Source: Holacanthus passer
Lineage: Eukaryota > Chordata > Actinopteri > Pomacanthidae
Reading direction: 5' to 3'
Length of the DNA: 64,000 nt
NCBI GenBank assembly: GCA_025331565.1
Contig: JAFREQ010000012.1
Span: 12,886,501 to 12,950,500, forward strand
Shown here: positions 1 to 12,155 of the stretch, piece by piece
Numbering within the stretch: position 1 is the first letter of the stretch
Layout of the letters: each line of letters starts with the position of its first letter
The notes under the pieces: model-generated
Seen by the model: only the letters and a program-made list of their open reading frames with translations
What the model was told of the DNA's origin: nothing
Database searches by the model: none
Position numbers and translations under genes: made by a program

Positions 1-1347
1 TCTAAGTGGAATCAATACCCGGACCTGCTCCTCTTTTAGTAAGAAAGGACTCAGATGTATGGGGACATCAAGGATAGTTTTGACAAAACATTGGTGCACC
101 ATCAATCATGTGGAGACATGGGGATGGACAGTTTACTTTCTGGACATTGAATGTGCAAAAACATGTATGTATACTGTTATGTGTGAATGGTGAGCATGGA
201 CAGTCTGAAGATCCATGAATAGTGTTTGTCTTTTTTTTTTCTGTCGCTGTGAGTAGAGGCCTTTTGTATGTACTCTTGTGAATCTGCCAGCCTGCAGTAA
301 TCGGTGCTAGGTCTTCTTGCTAGGACAGTTCACCTGCTGGGTTTTTAAAAAAACGTTGCCTTCTTGTTGTATTTCAAACGGTGCTTTAACTTTAGTGAGA
401 TATGATTTGGAGTGATGTCAACAACAGTCCACTTCATTTAAATATTTCAGTCTTTTAGTAGTTACTTGTTATTTTACCATAGTTCAATCCAGGCTCCAAT
501 CACATCGAGCAAAGGACACTCAAAAAGCCTGGTTTATTTTAAGTAGTTCATTTTACCAGTTATTAAAAGTTTAGTTTTGTATCTTTTCCATTTTGTACTA
601 CAATCAAAGTTATTTTTTCATGAATACAATATAGTTTAGTAGCTTTAATCAACTTAACTACCTGAAAATAGGTATTCCTCATGGTTTGCTCTCTCAAGGG
701 CTGAGTGGAAGTTCTCTGTGTACATGTATGCAGTACTACCAATAAACAATACCTGTTACCAGACGTGTGTGTGTCCTCTTGAAAATGAAAAAGATCATCG
801 TAGAACTTCTTTTTATTCACATTTGAGCTCATTTCTTGCTCGTAGATGTTCACATGAACTGAGCTTACAGAGAGAAATATCAGTGTAATATAGCATAAAT
901 ACATTTATGTGCCCCCCATTTCCATAATTCCACCTGATACAGAATCATACAAAATGTGGTAATAACATGAACAACATTCATTACATTTGTTAATATACAT
1001 CTGCTTTAGCCTGTAAACAAGATTTGTAAACCGTCATATGTATATTGACAGTATTGACTACAAGTTCATGATGCAGCAGCTGCACATTGGTCAAGTTTAC
1101 GCATCTTGGAAGTGTGCTACTATGAAATTACCAGTATTTCCCCAACTGAATCTCAAAGATTTAGTAATCTCCTAGACAGATAAAGACACATATTAATGAG
1201 GTTTTACTTAAATAAAAATGGATGGTTGCCAAAGGTAAACAACTTATTACGCATACAGTTTGTCTCATTTACTGAACTAAGATAATACATAACAAAATAA
1301 AAACAATTTCACTGCCCAGAGCTTTCACAAACAGAGACTGGAACACT
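1..1347. other. Intergenic region downstream of styk1
   Basis: No exon with homology that I recognise. The longest open frame (minus, 563-904) has no recognisable domain and AT-biased composition, so I leave it out. There is an AATAAA on the plus strand at about 1213-1218 and another near 741-746. These could end a plus-strand gene lying to the left of the window, but nothing coding supports this. Confidence 0.5.
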
Positions 1348-1353
1348 TTTATT
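1348..1353 (-). terminator. styk1: styk1 polyadenylation signal
   Basis: TTTATT on the plus strand reads AATAAA on the minus strand, 91 bases downstream of the styk1 stop codon at 1444. This gives a short 3' UTR of roughly 110 bases. It is the first perfect hexamer after the stop. Confidence 0.55.
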
Positions 1354-1443
1354 GCACCTGAAAGATATTGTTTTGTAGAAGTGCACAACTGCTGGAACTT
1401 TTGGGGAGAATAGTGCAATTTACTTTGCTGACACAGGCTGGGA

Positions 1444-4400
1444 TCAGAAAACAGTGTAGCTGTTGGCTTCCCCGTATCCTGCTTCCTGCAGGTACTGCTC
1501 AATGTTAACTGTCCCCGACACCTTGAGGACTTTGTCAGAGGCACTTTTCTCCCCTGAGACGAGCTTGCGGCCCAACTCAGCCAGAGAGGGTCGATCTTGA
1601 TCCTTCCACTGGCAACAACCCTTAATGACAGAGTATCTGAGGGGAAGAGAAAACAGTGTGAGACTAACAGCACACTTGTTAAAGAGGGAAACTCTGCTTC
1701 AGGTCTGGTTGTGTGTTATCTGGAGCATGCAGCGTATACTTACAGTGTGTTGGAACAGTGGGGAGGTTTTTTCAGACTTTTCCCTCGTTGATGAAACTGC
1801 AGCAGCTCGTTAACTGAGATTTCTGCGAATGGAGCTTCACCTGGAGAGAAAAGAGCAGAAGTGGTATGCAGGAATGAGGGATATGGATAAAATCAAGTCA
1901 AGGTATACAGGATGCACATTTATATCTTCTGGAAAATCAGTAGAGAAACTGGCACAACATCACATTGACTCAAAAATCTTAATAACATCCAATATTGCTA
2001 AAAAGTTGTCCTGTTTGGAGTCTGTAATATTGTCTACAACTGCTGAACACAAGCAGTGATTCTGTCTTAAAGTGATGTATAATACAGCATAAATGGTACT
2101 GGAAAATTTCAAACAATACACATTATTGTATATATATTTATATTGCCAATTTAAATTAGTACAATTAGATAAATGTAGTCCTACCCACATGTATAATACA
2201 CATACTTTATTTTTAGGTTCCCAAAAGTTAAAATTCAACTTACCTAATGTTGCCATTTCATACAGTAAGATGCCAAATGACCAGCTAGAGAGGGACACAC
2301 AGAAGCAAATAATGGGTTGAGTCTTCCATTCAGTAAATGCTCTCAATAATATATTTACAGTACATTTAGTGACTCTTTGCCGAGACAGTAGTTGTAACAT
2401 TTAATAATTAATTTTCATGTCACGCTGCAGCATCATCTGCATTGCAGGATGTAAACTACAGGAAAGGCCAGAGACGAACTCACATGTCGCTGCTCGGACC
2501 AGCAGGTCTGTTGGCTAACAGCTCTGGGGCCTGCCATTTCTTCATGCTGGGATCATCTCTCTGAGTGGCCCCCTGGTTCTTCCTCGTGTGGACCCCGTGC
2601 AGGCCCCAAAGCTTGGCCGTGAACTCCTTGCTGACCAATACGTTGCGGGCTCGAACGTTCCCGTGCAGGAGATCTTTGCTGTGAAGGAACTCCTGATTGG
2701 GCGAGAAACGAGGTGCATCGTGTTAACATTGTCACTGAGAGACTGTCTGCATGCTGATGTTAGATATTTCAAGCATCACTCTGTGAAAGTGCAGACTGAC
2801 TGACCCTGACTGAGGACTATAGCTGTTTTCCACAAAGTAAAAGAAATAAGGCAGTTATATGAAAACAAGAAAATTGCACTTAGTTTTAGGGTTGTCAGGA
2901 TTAATGGAAGGAAACCCTGTCAGTGCTGAGATGGGCTCAGGACAGCTAAGACATGTCAGTGATTTGATTGTTAAACACGAGGTCTTAAAAAGGTGAGGAC
3001 ATATTTATTAGCATACTAACCAGTGCTGAGGCCACCTGTTTGGCCATTGTGAATATTCGTCTTTCAGTCATCTCACATGGAGGATCCACATGTTCCTGAA
3101 AAAAAAAACATATAAAGAGAGGATACGTTACTTTATGCATGTTTTTTGGTCTGTATATGCTTAGATGTTTAAAGTGAGTGAACACACGTTGCAGCAGTAT
3201 AACCTCTGAAAAGATATACCTGTCTGCATTGCCACAGGAAGCTGAGCAGATCTCTGTTCTCCAGCTCTTCCACCACTGTAACCAGAGGAGCTCGAAGTGA
3301 GACCACACCAAGGAGCTCTGGCAGGAAGGGATGTGGTCCAAGCTGGGCCAGGAAAGATGCAAAGCCCAGGAAGGTGTGTCTTTCTGTGGCATCAGCAGAG
3401 TCTGAAGAAGAGAATGAGAGGGAGATCGAGGAACACTGCAGTTACAGAAACAACGTCCTGACAATCAGATGAGAACGAGACACTGAAGAGCTCCTCTCAC
3501 CAGCCACAAACTTCCATTCAATTCTCACCATTTAGGACCCGCAGCACCACATTCCTGTTCTCCATCCGGGCCCTGTAGAGCGACACAGAGGAGTCGGAGC
3601 GCAGGGAGAAGGCAGCAGGCAGAGGGGTGACCAGGTTGAAGGACTCGGGCAGCCTCTGACGGGGCAACTCTCTGGGCTGGACAATGGGAGTGAAACTGGG
3701 CTTGAAGGGCTGCGGCGGGGGGCTGGGCGGGAAAGAAGGTGTGTCCACAGATATGGAGAAGTTTTTGGAGGAGTAAGTGTTCGTGGGATCGAAGGTGGAG
3801 TAGGAACTGGGCACGTCCAGAGCGATGCTTTCATGCTCCAGGACGTTGATACCAGGTGGAGCTGTGGACAGAGAATTAAGAAAGAGATCAAGAAATCATT
3901 AGAGATAAGTGCAAGAATTTATATGACAGAGGGTAAATAGAGCTATTTTTCCGTGTGCAGTGCTGGAAAAAAATGTCTGCTTGAAACTACAGATACCTTA
4001 TTAAGTAAGATATTGCCACTGAGAAAGTTAGTCTGATAGAAAAATTACTTTTGTAATCTAATGTAATTTATTTGCTAAAATTCTGTAGAACTGAATGTAA
4101 GAGCAAACACTATAAGTATAAATGTAGACAAAAATAAATTTGCAGAGAAGAGTGTAAAAAGTTGAGGGGCTGGTTTCACTGTCAACTGTTCATATTTGAT
4201 CATCTGGGGTCTTGTCTACATGCTTTATTTATAGTAACATGACTGACAAAACGGGTTGAAAATGCTGATGTGGGGCTTTCACACAGTAACTTACCTTTAT
4301 GACATTTTACAAGAAGACATTTTTAAAACTGTGAATTATTAATATTGTCACTAATTTACAGCCATATATTGAAAACACAAAAAGAAGCTAGAATAAAATC

Positions 4401-5220
4401 ACTTTGATTTTCCGCTGTATTTGTGTGTATAAATAGTGAAACAATTTTGTCTTTTTTTACAACCTTGAATTGTTCTATAATAATATTTGAGTGATTACCT
4501 AAATATGTTTACATTTCTAAAGGTGCTTGTGTCTTTTTTCTTGTATTTTAGGTTCCTGGCAGCTTTTTACTTTGTTAAATTGACAAAATGATAGATCAGC
4601 CTTATAGCTAACCCTGAAAAAAAGGATACCATGCATGTGGATAAAGATATTTTCAAAGTTGCTAAACAAAGACAGAAATCACTCGAGAAAGTTGGCAAAA
4701 ATTAAGCAGAATGAACCTGGACTCTTAAATACACCGCCAGCAATGAGCTAAATACAAGAAATATATTTCTTTTATTTAAATGAACACAAACAAACTTTGC
4801 TTATTCCAGTGTCTTACCATCAATGCCATGCAGCACTCTCCTGGTGGTCGACTTGGCCTGTGGACGGATGCGATCGACCTTCTCTGGACAAAAGTGCAGC
4901 AGCAGAATGAAGACGAGAGTGACCAGGAAGCTGGACAGCAGCAAGATGGGCACAATGATCACCTCCTGCTCATACACACGGATCTCTGCAAACACAATCC
5001 TGAGAGTCACTCGGCAGGTCTGACATACAGTGATCTTAAAGAGGCAGGCATGTTTGCTGGTATGTTGTCTGTTCATCTGTTAACTTTCAACAAAGGCCTC
5101 TAACGGTCAGACCAGGTCAGTGGCCGACATCTTGTTCAAGTTCTACCTACACTGATAAAACTCACCACAGATAGTATCTCCATGCTTGCAGCGGAAGTCT
5201 GCTTCTGACACTGAAGACAT
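1444..5220 (-). CDS. styk1: STYK1-type membrane pseudokinase
   Basis: Single-pass membrane protein with a kinase-like domain, homologous to vertebrate STYK1 (NOK). Coding exons in gene order: 5220-5166, 4985-4818, 3861-3529, 3401-3220, 3095-3021, 2692-2484, 2284-2244, 1840-1744, 1636-1444. All join in frame with GT-AG introns to give 450 aa (human is about 420). A short N-terminus precedes a transmembrane helix at about residues 27-50 (starts VIIVPILLL), then a low-complexity Pro/Ser linker (about 75-140) and the kinase fold. The segment FLGFASFLAQLGPHPFLPELL and the motif DIWSFGILLYEMATLG are diagnostic. Catalytic residues are degraded: Arg182 sits where the VAIK lysine should be, the catalytic loop reads HGNVRARN with Asn283 replacing Asp, and DFG is replaced by WGL at 300-302. 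The start is the only ATG in the first exon before the TM exon. Intact, probably a signalling scaffold; exact paralogue unknown. Confidence 0.88.
3862..4817 (-). other. styk1 intron 2, no further feature
   Basis: AT-rich intron between the transmembrane exon and the linker exon. I see no exon, RNA gene or recognisable repeat in it. Confidence 0.5.
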
Positions 5221-7781
5221 TCTGTCACATGTGAAAAGAGATGAGATTAAAGAAATGTTGCCGGAAATATTTCATCCACTTTTGTCCAACACTGTTCACA
5301 CAGTCCAACTTTATATTCAGTAGGTTTCTTGTATTTCCGAGAAAAAGCCTCAGGATATTTTCTATTTGTGAAAACCCTTTTAAATCCTTGTTGGGGGTAA
5401 ACAAAAAGAAGTAGATGAATAAAAAGAACGGTGGCAGTCCACTGGCCAATTTGTGTCTGGGGCTGAATCTGTGAATAGTAACATGACTCTTTACAAGGTA
5501 TCCAGTATGAGAAGGTGTCTGAGCGAGTGTGTAACTGAGACCAGGAACCTCAGATGTTGATCCACGGTGTCTGAGGTTTGCCAAATCGTCAGTGAAAACT
5601 CTGACACCTCACGATCGCTTCTGTTCATTCCCTCTTCTTTTATAACAGAAAACTTTGATGGAAGGACTCACCAGCACAAACCTCTCATGTTGATCTATCT
5701 TAGGGTGAAGTAATCCTACATGTGCTTGTATAGCCATAAGACACACGCGTCACCTGTTCACAGAAACAATCTCTCTAACTGAGGAATCTTTATGTTTTAT
5801 ATCTGCTTTCAAAGCTTCTTTAAATGCAGTGAATAGGAACAGAAATGACACTGCAGCCACACAGGGAAACTCTTCATCTAACGTCAGATCCAACATCTCC
5901 AAACCTGTCCATCTGCATTTTTTAACACATAAATGCTTGTGTGCTACTACACACCCAAAGGCCAAACATAAATGTCAAAACAGCACTGGCTCGCTCATTG
6001 AAAAACACATATATCATGACCATCACAGAAAGCGTGCGTCCAGAGTGAGACTCAGTTTTTATTAGATTAATTTCATAACTCACTCAACCTCAGAGCAGTG
6101 GAATAGAAAAGAGATGTAGTGGATATTTCTTACCTCAGCCGCCTTCAGTTCTGTCTTATATCCTACAGAATATGTTTGATCCTGTTATTCCAGGCTCCTT
6201 CACGCAGTCAGGCACTTGTCATACATCCTCCCAGCTGAATGCAGAGTCCGGGTTCAGCTTTGCTTTTCAGATCTACATTGTTTTCCTCTGGCGGCTTGTC
6301 AGGCTCAGGGGATCAATGTTCTTGACTCCACCCTCCTCACCTACACCTCATCCCTCTTCCCTCCTGTTTACCTCTTCCTCCTTCCTCCTTTTCTCCTTCT
6401 CAGTTGAAGATGTGATCACACTGATATCAGGTTTATGGTAATCCAGCCTTGCCCCGCTTCACCTAGAGTTTGCTCGACCACATTCTGTAATGAGCTTTTT
6501 CTTAAAGTCCACATGTCACCTACTTGTGGCCCTGCCCTTTGTTTAGGAAAACTGGTCCTGCCACTCCTTGTCATTTTTAGTCCTATTGTTCAGCCTGTTT
6601 GGCCTTCATGTTACTGGAACCTGTATGACATGCTTTGCAGTCTCTGGACTATTTAGTCAGCAATAAAACAAAACATTAAACATGGTTAAATAATCCCACA
6701 TCAGGAAAATTATATTAATAGTACACTGTCAATTAAGATAATCTATCAAGTAAATTATTAGCAAATTTTAAAAAAAAAAATTCCACACAAGTTTTAGAAT
6801 ATAAGTATCAAATGTACTTGTTCGTACAAAAATGGCCCATGTAAGTGATAAATTATCATATGCTATTTATCAGTTAATACTGAAGCGTCAGTCCAGTGGT
6901 TCCCAAACTAGGGGTTGATTGATTGATTGATTATGAAGTTTGTAATGCAGTAACATACAATAAGAGACAAGAAGACATATAAATAAAATAAAGTGAAACT
7001 GACTACATTTGTTCCAATCCCATGTTGTGATGCATTTGACATTTACTGTATAACAAAAGTTTTATCCAACCAACCACTATCTCCACCATGTAAATGGATG
7101 TAGAGCATAGCCCAGCTCAAATTGGTAAAGAGGACGGTTAAATCCTGAACAGCTCGACAGTCTACCACAAAAAGACATCACATAACCTCCAATATTAATA
7201 CCTATGGGCAATTTAGTTTCAAATCAATCTAACCTGCATATATTTAGACTGTGGGAGGAAGCCATACAGAGAGGCCTCTGCCCCAAATGGGTGTAAACTT
7301 CTGACCTTCATGTTGTCAGGAAACCACTGAGCTGTGAGTAATAATGTATTTAGTATGATGGTTTATAAAGGAAAATGGCTGCAGTCATATTGAAAAAAAT
7401 AAAAAAAAAATATGTTGGGACCATTGAATGTTATAGTTTTTGAGACGTTTCAGCCTGAACTAAAGCAGTGGACCAACTGTCCCACCATCCACAGAGTCAC
7501 AAGACTAGCATGGCTAAAAATATAACATGACACCACAACAACTAGCTTTATCATCTGGACGTCGTCAATGTTCCTTTTAATAGGCACATAAGTAACAGTA
7601 CAATTGCAGGTTACATTATTTACACTACTATTTGTTATTAATGGCAATGACACTGCTCGGTTTCAGTAGGCACGGCATACAAACTATGAGTTTTAAAGAA
7701 TTATGGAAAAATCAGTGAAATGCGATGTCAATTCAAAAATCTGTGATCACACCGGCGGTGTTTGAAGGCAGCTTTTTTCTC
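5221..7781. other. styk1 upstream / gstk1 downstream spacer
   Basis: Non-coding. 5221-6170 must hold the styk1 promoter and any 5' UTR exon, but no motif fixes it. 6330-6410 is CT-rich. 6905-7335 holds old repeat remnants. The remainder is AT-rich with homopolymer A runs (6769-6780, 7395-7410). No gene is supported. Confidence 0.5.
7040..7335. repeat. Remnant of a dispersed fish repeat
   Basis: The text around 7195-7335 (CAATTTAG, then CTAACCTGCATAT, then GACTGTGGGAGGAAGCC, then AACCACTGAGCTG) is a degraded version of a repeat I know from many teleost genomes. Only fragments remain, so no boundaries or duplicated target site can be given. Its class is not certain to me. Confidence 0.5.
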
Positions 7782-10296
7782 TCACAGTTTGGCAGCAGAT
7801 TTGTCAGGATGAGGTCCCAGCCACTTCTCTCCTGAAACAGAGAACAAAATGAAACTGGGCAAGAATCTCAAGGAAACTTGAATTGCTAATGAGATGCTGA
7901 ACTTCACACAAAGCACAGAAACAAAAGAGAAAAAAGCTGCAACACAGTTGAAAATGTAGTCGTATGTTTATCTAATGCTTTCTAAAGGGGGATTTACAGT
8001 GAGTGCAACAGTAGATTAAGGCCATATTAAGTGTCAACATGTTGCTGCCATTAAATTTAAAAGGAGCATACATTTTTCATAAAACACTAAATTCTTTCAG
8101 ATTCAACAACTGATATGTTGCCTTTGTACAATTTTCAATTAAATATAGGGTTTAAATGGGAATGGAACTGTGGTTGTACATGAAGTGTGTTTGTGAATGA
8201 TGCACAGTGCAATAGTGTTCTCACCAATGCAGTTGGCCATGAGCTCAAATCTGTCAGATCCAAAAAACATCTCTGGCTTTCCATTGACATGACACACCAA
8301 CATGGGGAAGCCAAACGACTGGGAGGAGGCAACAGGAGAGATTATTATTTGTTCATTACATTGTCTCTCTTGCCTGAATCCACAGAGAAGAGAAGGACAA
8401 CTGACCCCATAATCAAGTGCCGACTCTGTAGTGCTTTTCAGCTTGTCTTTGATCACCTTCGAGGTGGACAGCTCTAGCGCTTCTTTAATCTCGCTGTCAG
8501 ACAATCCTGCTTTCATCGCAGCCTGAAAAAAAAAACCACTGTGATAAAACTAAATGGTGCTTCTTATTCATCCAAAACACAACCAGGCTGGATAAGTTGA
8601 TACCTCGGCCAATGATGCCGGTTCAGTGATGTCTTTGTCCTCGCTCCAGATCCTTCTCCACAGCTCCCGGGACACCTGCTCCACCTGATTGTCTCCACCC
8701 TTTTCCTTGTCTTGTATTGCTGCCACAAATCGCATCGCAGACAAGGAGCCTAGGAGAATAAACAGACGGAGAACTGAAACTCACTGAATTATTAGCATTG
8801 CTCATTAAACAAATAGTACCAACCACTGGCTGTATTACCAACTGGGCAAAGTGGGCAGCTACCCTCAGACCCAAAGTCATAGGTTCAATATTCGGCAATA
8901 CTGCCATGAATTTCCTAAATAAAATCAATTAATGCTGCTTTATGGTGAGTCCTGCTTTAATACCTCATCTTGAGGCCCTGCCTTAAAGAGCGGGGCTGTG
9001 TCAAGATTAGGGTTGTGAGTAATTATTGTTCTCTTATCTATTAATCTGTCCATTTCTTTCTCAATTAATTAATCATTTTGTCAAATCAAAAATTCCCATT
9101 TCTAAGCTGATCTATTTTGCTGACCTTTTATCTTCAACAAAAGTCCAAACATATTCAGCTTACTATCATATGCAACAAAAGAAAGTATCAAATCATCACA
9201 TTTGAGAAGTTGGAAGCAAATGCTTTGCTTGGTGCGTATTACAAAATAAATGTGTGTTTAGTCAAATGAGCAAACAGCAAAACAGGAGCCAGGGAAAATG
9301 TACACAATGCACAGGGAGGGAAAAGAATAAGAGTCCTGTTTGTATGTACCTTTTTTGAACATAACATGAAAGGGGTCAGATGGAAAGCGCAAAGGAACAT
9401 TAAAATACTCTCCTAAGCGATTCAGGTCCTGGCCCATGTACATGAATTTGTTTGGAACCAGACCTGGGGGCTTGTTGCCTGTCATGAAAGATAGATATTA
9501 CATTAACTTTGGCAGTATCAACAGTGTCAACACAGATATGAACATACAACATGCCCTGCAACAGTTTATAGGTGCTCAAATATGTTACTTAAGTAAAAGC
9601 AACAATACCACAGTGTAAAGATAGTCTGTTACAAGTGAAAGTCCTGCATAAAAAAATCTTAGTTGAGTAAAGTACAAAAGTATATGCATCAAAATATATA
9701 TATAACAAGTTGAATTATTGGATTCTAACTATTGATGAAGGTGCTGAAGGTGGAGCAAAGTTTAATTACTTTATGAACTGCTTGGCATTTCCCCCCTTAT
9801 CTTATCTTAACCTTCAATAATGCATCATATTTTATCTGTTGATTATGTTTTGTATTATTCATGTGAATCTGCAAAGGTAGTTTGCAGTAAGTAGTAAGTT
9901 AGTGGAGTACAATATTTGCCTCAGATATGTAGTGGAAGTATAAAGTAGCAGAAAATGGAAAAACTCGAGTACAAGTACCTCAAACTTGCACATAAGCAGA
10001 GTAACGTTACTTGAGTAAATGTACTCAGTTACTTTCCCCCAGTGTTTATGTGATTACCTGATCCTTGCATGATGCCACCCAGAAACGCAGGACGCAGTTT
10101 GAGCTCGATGTTCCATACGTTTCTGTATCGACACATGACCTGTGAACACAAACCACCGGAGTGAAGCTTCAACCTCAAACTGCAGCTGCGTCTTTGACAC
10201 TGAAGCTGACATGATAAAGAAACAAACCTCGAAGCCGAGCCAGGAGTACGGAGACACCACATCGTAGAACAGCTCGATCACTTTCCTGGATGCCAT
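7782..10296 (-). CDS. gstk1: Glutathione S-transferase kappa 1
   Basis: Kappa-class glutathione transferase (thioredoxin/DsbA-like fold with a helical insertion), found in peroxisomes and mitochondria, conjugating glutathione to electrophiles. Coding exons in gene order: 10296-10228, 10139-10058, 9478-9350, 8749-8604, 8522-8406, 8318-8225, 7831-7782. These join to 687 nt, 228 aa, against 226 in human. The N-terminus contains FYDVVSPYSWLGFE, with the family catalytic serine at Ser15. Other family signatures are the NKPPG motif after exon 2, GSLSAMRF, DITEP near 118 and FGSDRFELM near 200. The last three residues are AKL, a good type 1 peroxisomal targeting signal. The start ATG is the only one before the conserved ELFYDV strand. 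Gene intact. The nearby promoter has a PPAR-type DR1 element (separate entry). Confidence 0.93.
8935..9240. repeat. AT-rich dispersed repeat remnant
   Basis: 9040-9235 lies in gstk1 intron 3 and resembles other stretches in the window (36640-36800; 46880-46940; 48745-48850). They share AATTAATYATTTTGTC-like text followed by AAATCATCACATTTGAGAAGTTGGA-type text. I recognise this as a common teleost non-autonomous repeat. The copies are old and have no clear ends. Confidence 0.45.
9585..10042. repeat. AAGTACT-rich hAT-like element, copy 1
   Basis: In gstk1 intron 2. It contains AGTGGAAGTATAAAGTAGCA, then TACCTCAAACTTG, then TTACTTGAGTAAATGTACTC, and ends AGTTACTTTCCCCCAGTG. This is a very common non-autonomous repeat of teleosts. 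Similar copies lie at about 11190-11395, 15495-15860, 18387-18830, 19300-19530, 41560-41966 and 48595-49118. Confidence 0.65.
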
Positions 10297-10405
10297 GTTG
10301 GAGCTCTCTCACTTTTGTTCGCGTTGAAATGAGAAGTGAAATGTTGAATAGTGTGTGAATGAGCCGCAGATCTTCTCCTCCACCTGCACACGGACTCTGG
10401 GCACT

Positions 10406-10434
10406 AGGTCAAAGTTCACCTGACCTGACGCAGC
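10406..10434 (+). promoter_or_regulatory. gstk1: gstk1 promoter: PPAR-type DR1 and ARE core
   Basis: The plus strand carries AGGTCA-A-AGTTCA at 10406-10418, a direct repeat with one-base spacing, preceded by CACT (the PPAR response element consensus prefers AACT 5' of the repeat). Eight bases further on, 10426-10434 reads TGACGCAGC, which fits the antioxidant-response core TGACNNNGC. Both lie 110-140 bases upstream of the gstk1 ATG. The sites are directly visible; their use is inference. Confidence 0.45.
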
Positions 10435-10684
10435 TCGCTGTTTATTTACTGTTACACAGTAAAAGAAACAGAAATCTCTTCTGTCGGTTTGGACACACGC
10501 GTCAATGCAAAGTTAGCTTAAAGCGATGTTAGCGTTTGTTGACTTAGATGTAGCTTGTAGCAGTTAGCTACAGTTAGCTAGAGCTGCAAACAGCACGGAT
10601 GACAATGAGTGACCAGCTATGTGGATTTAAACAAACCCAACACAGCACATTACTGCCCTCTACTGGAACAACTACCTTACTACC

Positions 10685-10688
10685 TTAC

Positions 10689-10720
<32 letters not shown>

Positions 10721-10746
10721 CTTCTTCTTCTTCTTCTTCTTCTTCT
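10685..10746 (+). repeat. (CTT)n microsatellite
   Basis: About 19 uninterrupted CTT units upstream of gstk1. The open frame reading poly-Phe across it is an artefact. Confidence 0.95.
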
Positions 10747-10899
10747 ACGCCTCCTGGACTGGTGCATGCGCAGTGAAACAAAGACTACAATTTCTCTAAT
10801 AAACTTCTTTCTTTTAAGTGGATACTGAAATAGATATTTTTAAATGTATTGCTGTTGTTGATGATTTTATTTTATTTTTATTTTTTATGATGATTATCA

Positions 10900-11000
10900 T
10901 TTTATTACCACAACAACAACAGTAATAATAATAGTAGTAGTAGTAGTAGTAGGAGTATATTGTCACACTATATGAATACACAACACACACACACACACAC
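10900..11000. repeat. Compound AAC/AAT/AGT and CA microsatellite
   Basis: CAACAACAACAG is followed by AATAATAAT, seven AGT units and, at 10982-11000, a short (CA)n. Simple-sequence DNA with no gene. Confidence 0.85.
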
Positions 11001-11189
11001 TGTCATACATGCACAGAAACACATACAGATATGAAAGATAGATGTCTATAGTTCTCCCACTAACAAAATCCATCAAAAATTTGTACCAAAATCAAATCCT
11101 AACCTCTGTTTTTGTCCTACTGTTGCGTAAGGCATTATGCTATTATTATGATAATTATTTTTATACATAGCCATACATTTACTGACAGC

Positions 11190-11395
11190 TATAGTCACTA
11201 GTTGCGTTGCAGATTAGGATTTTACACAGAAAGCCTAAAATATACTGTATCTCACTCATTACAGCATCAGTAATAATAACTCCAATTATGTCATATAGTA
11301 CATTTTGCTGATAGCCCTTTTTAAAATTTATGTAAAGTTTTGAATGCAGACTTTTACTTGAAGTATTTTTACATATGTAAAAAGATCTGAAAGCT
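11190..11395. repeat. AAGTACT-rich hAT-like element, copy 2 (fragment)
   Basis: Contains ACAGCTATAGTCACTAGTTG, GATTAGGATTTTACA and TTTTGAATGCAGACTTTTAC, internal landmarks of the same repeat as at 18387-18830. Both ends are missing or eroded. Confidence 0.55.
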
Positions 11396-11623
11396 TGCCT
11401 TCTCCTTCACTATAGTAGCACATGCAGAACATATTTTGGCTGATAATAACTTCAGACAGGTAACGACAGCCACTTCTTTCTGCTTTCTGTCCTGTATTCT
11501 TCCAGTACCAACATGCTTTTGTATTTTAATACAATGTCTTCCTCTTTCATTTAGTGGAACTTGTATATTGGTTGTAATATTCAAGCCAGCATATTCACAC
11601 CCTCACTGACCTTTTTCTCAAAA

Positions 11624-11851
11624 GACATTTCGGCATGTCACAGTAGGAAAAGCACGGGTGTAAATAATAAAGTAAATGAAGGCTGAATTCCATTTAGCTG
11701 CTTCAGTTTAAGGGTCCTGGTGTTATTCATGTTGGTTCACTGTCACACTGTCATGACTCACTGGGACACCTGAATAGAACAGGGCCATTGTTCATGTTAT
11801 AAGTCACACCTGAGCTTTTCCTTACTATGACAGTGACAGAAGTCAAAATGT
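11624..11851. mobile_element. Inverted-repeat MITE-like element, copy A
   Basis: Begins ACATTTCGGCATGTCACAG and ends CTATGACAGTGACAGAAGTCAAAATGT, so the ends are imperfect inverted repeats of each other. The internal sequence is shared with 33100-33302 and (reverse orientation) 13849-14038, for example a block like GGCCCTGGTATTAAGCATGTTGGCTCAC. At about 230 bp with no coding capacity, it looks like a non-autonomous DNA transposon. The family is not known to me. Confidence 0.6.
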
Positions 11852-12155
11852 CTGCTGTTACCTTCCACACATACTGTGCATGTGCTATAACCAAAGGATG
11901 CAACACTTGAAATAAAATTTCAAAAAGATAATTTTGTGAATATATTGTCCAATATAGCAAATAACTTTGCAATACGCTCCATACAGGAAACAGCTCTGAT
12001 TTCTCCTTTAATGTCTGCAGCAGATTTACATCTTTGCATGACATCATAAATAAGTATTATAAAATGTATTGTAAATTGAATAGGCCTATCAAGTTATTTT
12101 TTATAATTATGTTTTAAAAGTACCATTAAACCCAGTGTTAAAACCATCAGTAGTC

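Larger units (their letters stand above)
10297..12155. other. Spacer between gstk1 and the Rap1GAP-like gene
   Basis: Starts with the gstk1 promoter, then microsatellites (10685-11000), a fragment of the AAGTACT-rich repeat (about 11190-11395) and an inverted-repeat element (11624-11851). No open frame shows recognisable homology. Confidence 0.55.

Noticed and set aside
563..904. 113-residue minus-strand open frame
   Set aside because: No domain, no homologue that I recognise, and AT-driven composition in a repeat-bearing spacer.
10599..10799. Open frame with a poly-phenylalanine run
   Set aside because: It is the (CTT)n microsatellite read in one frame.
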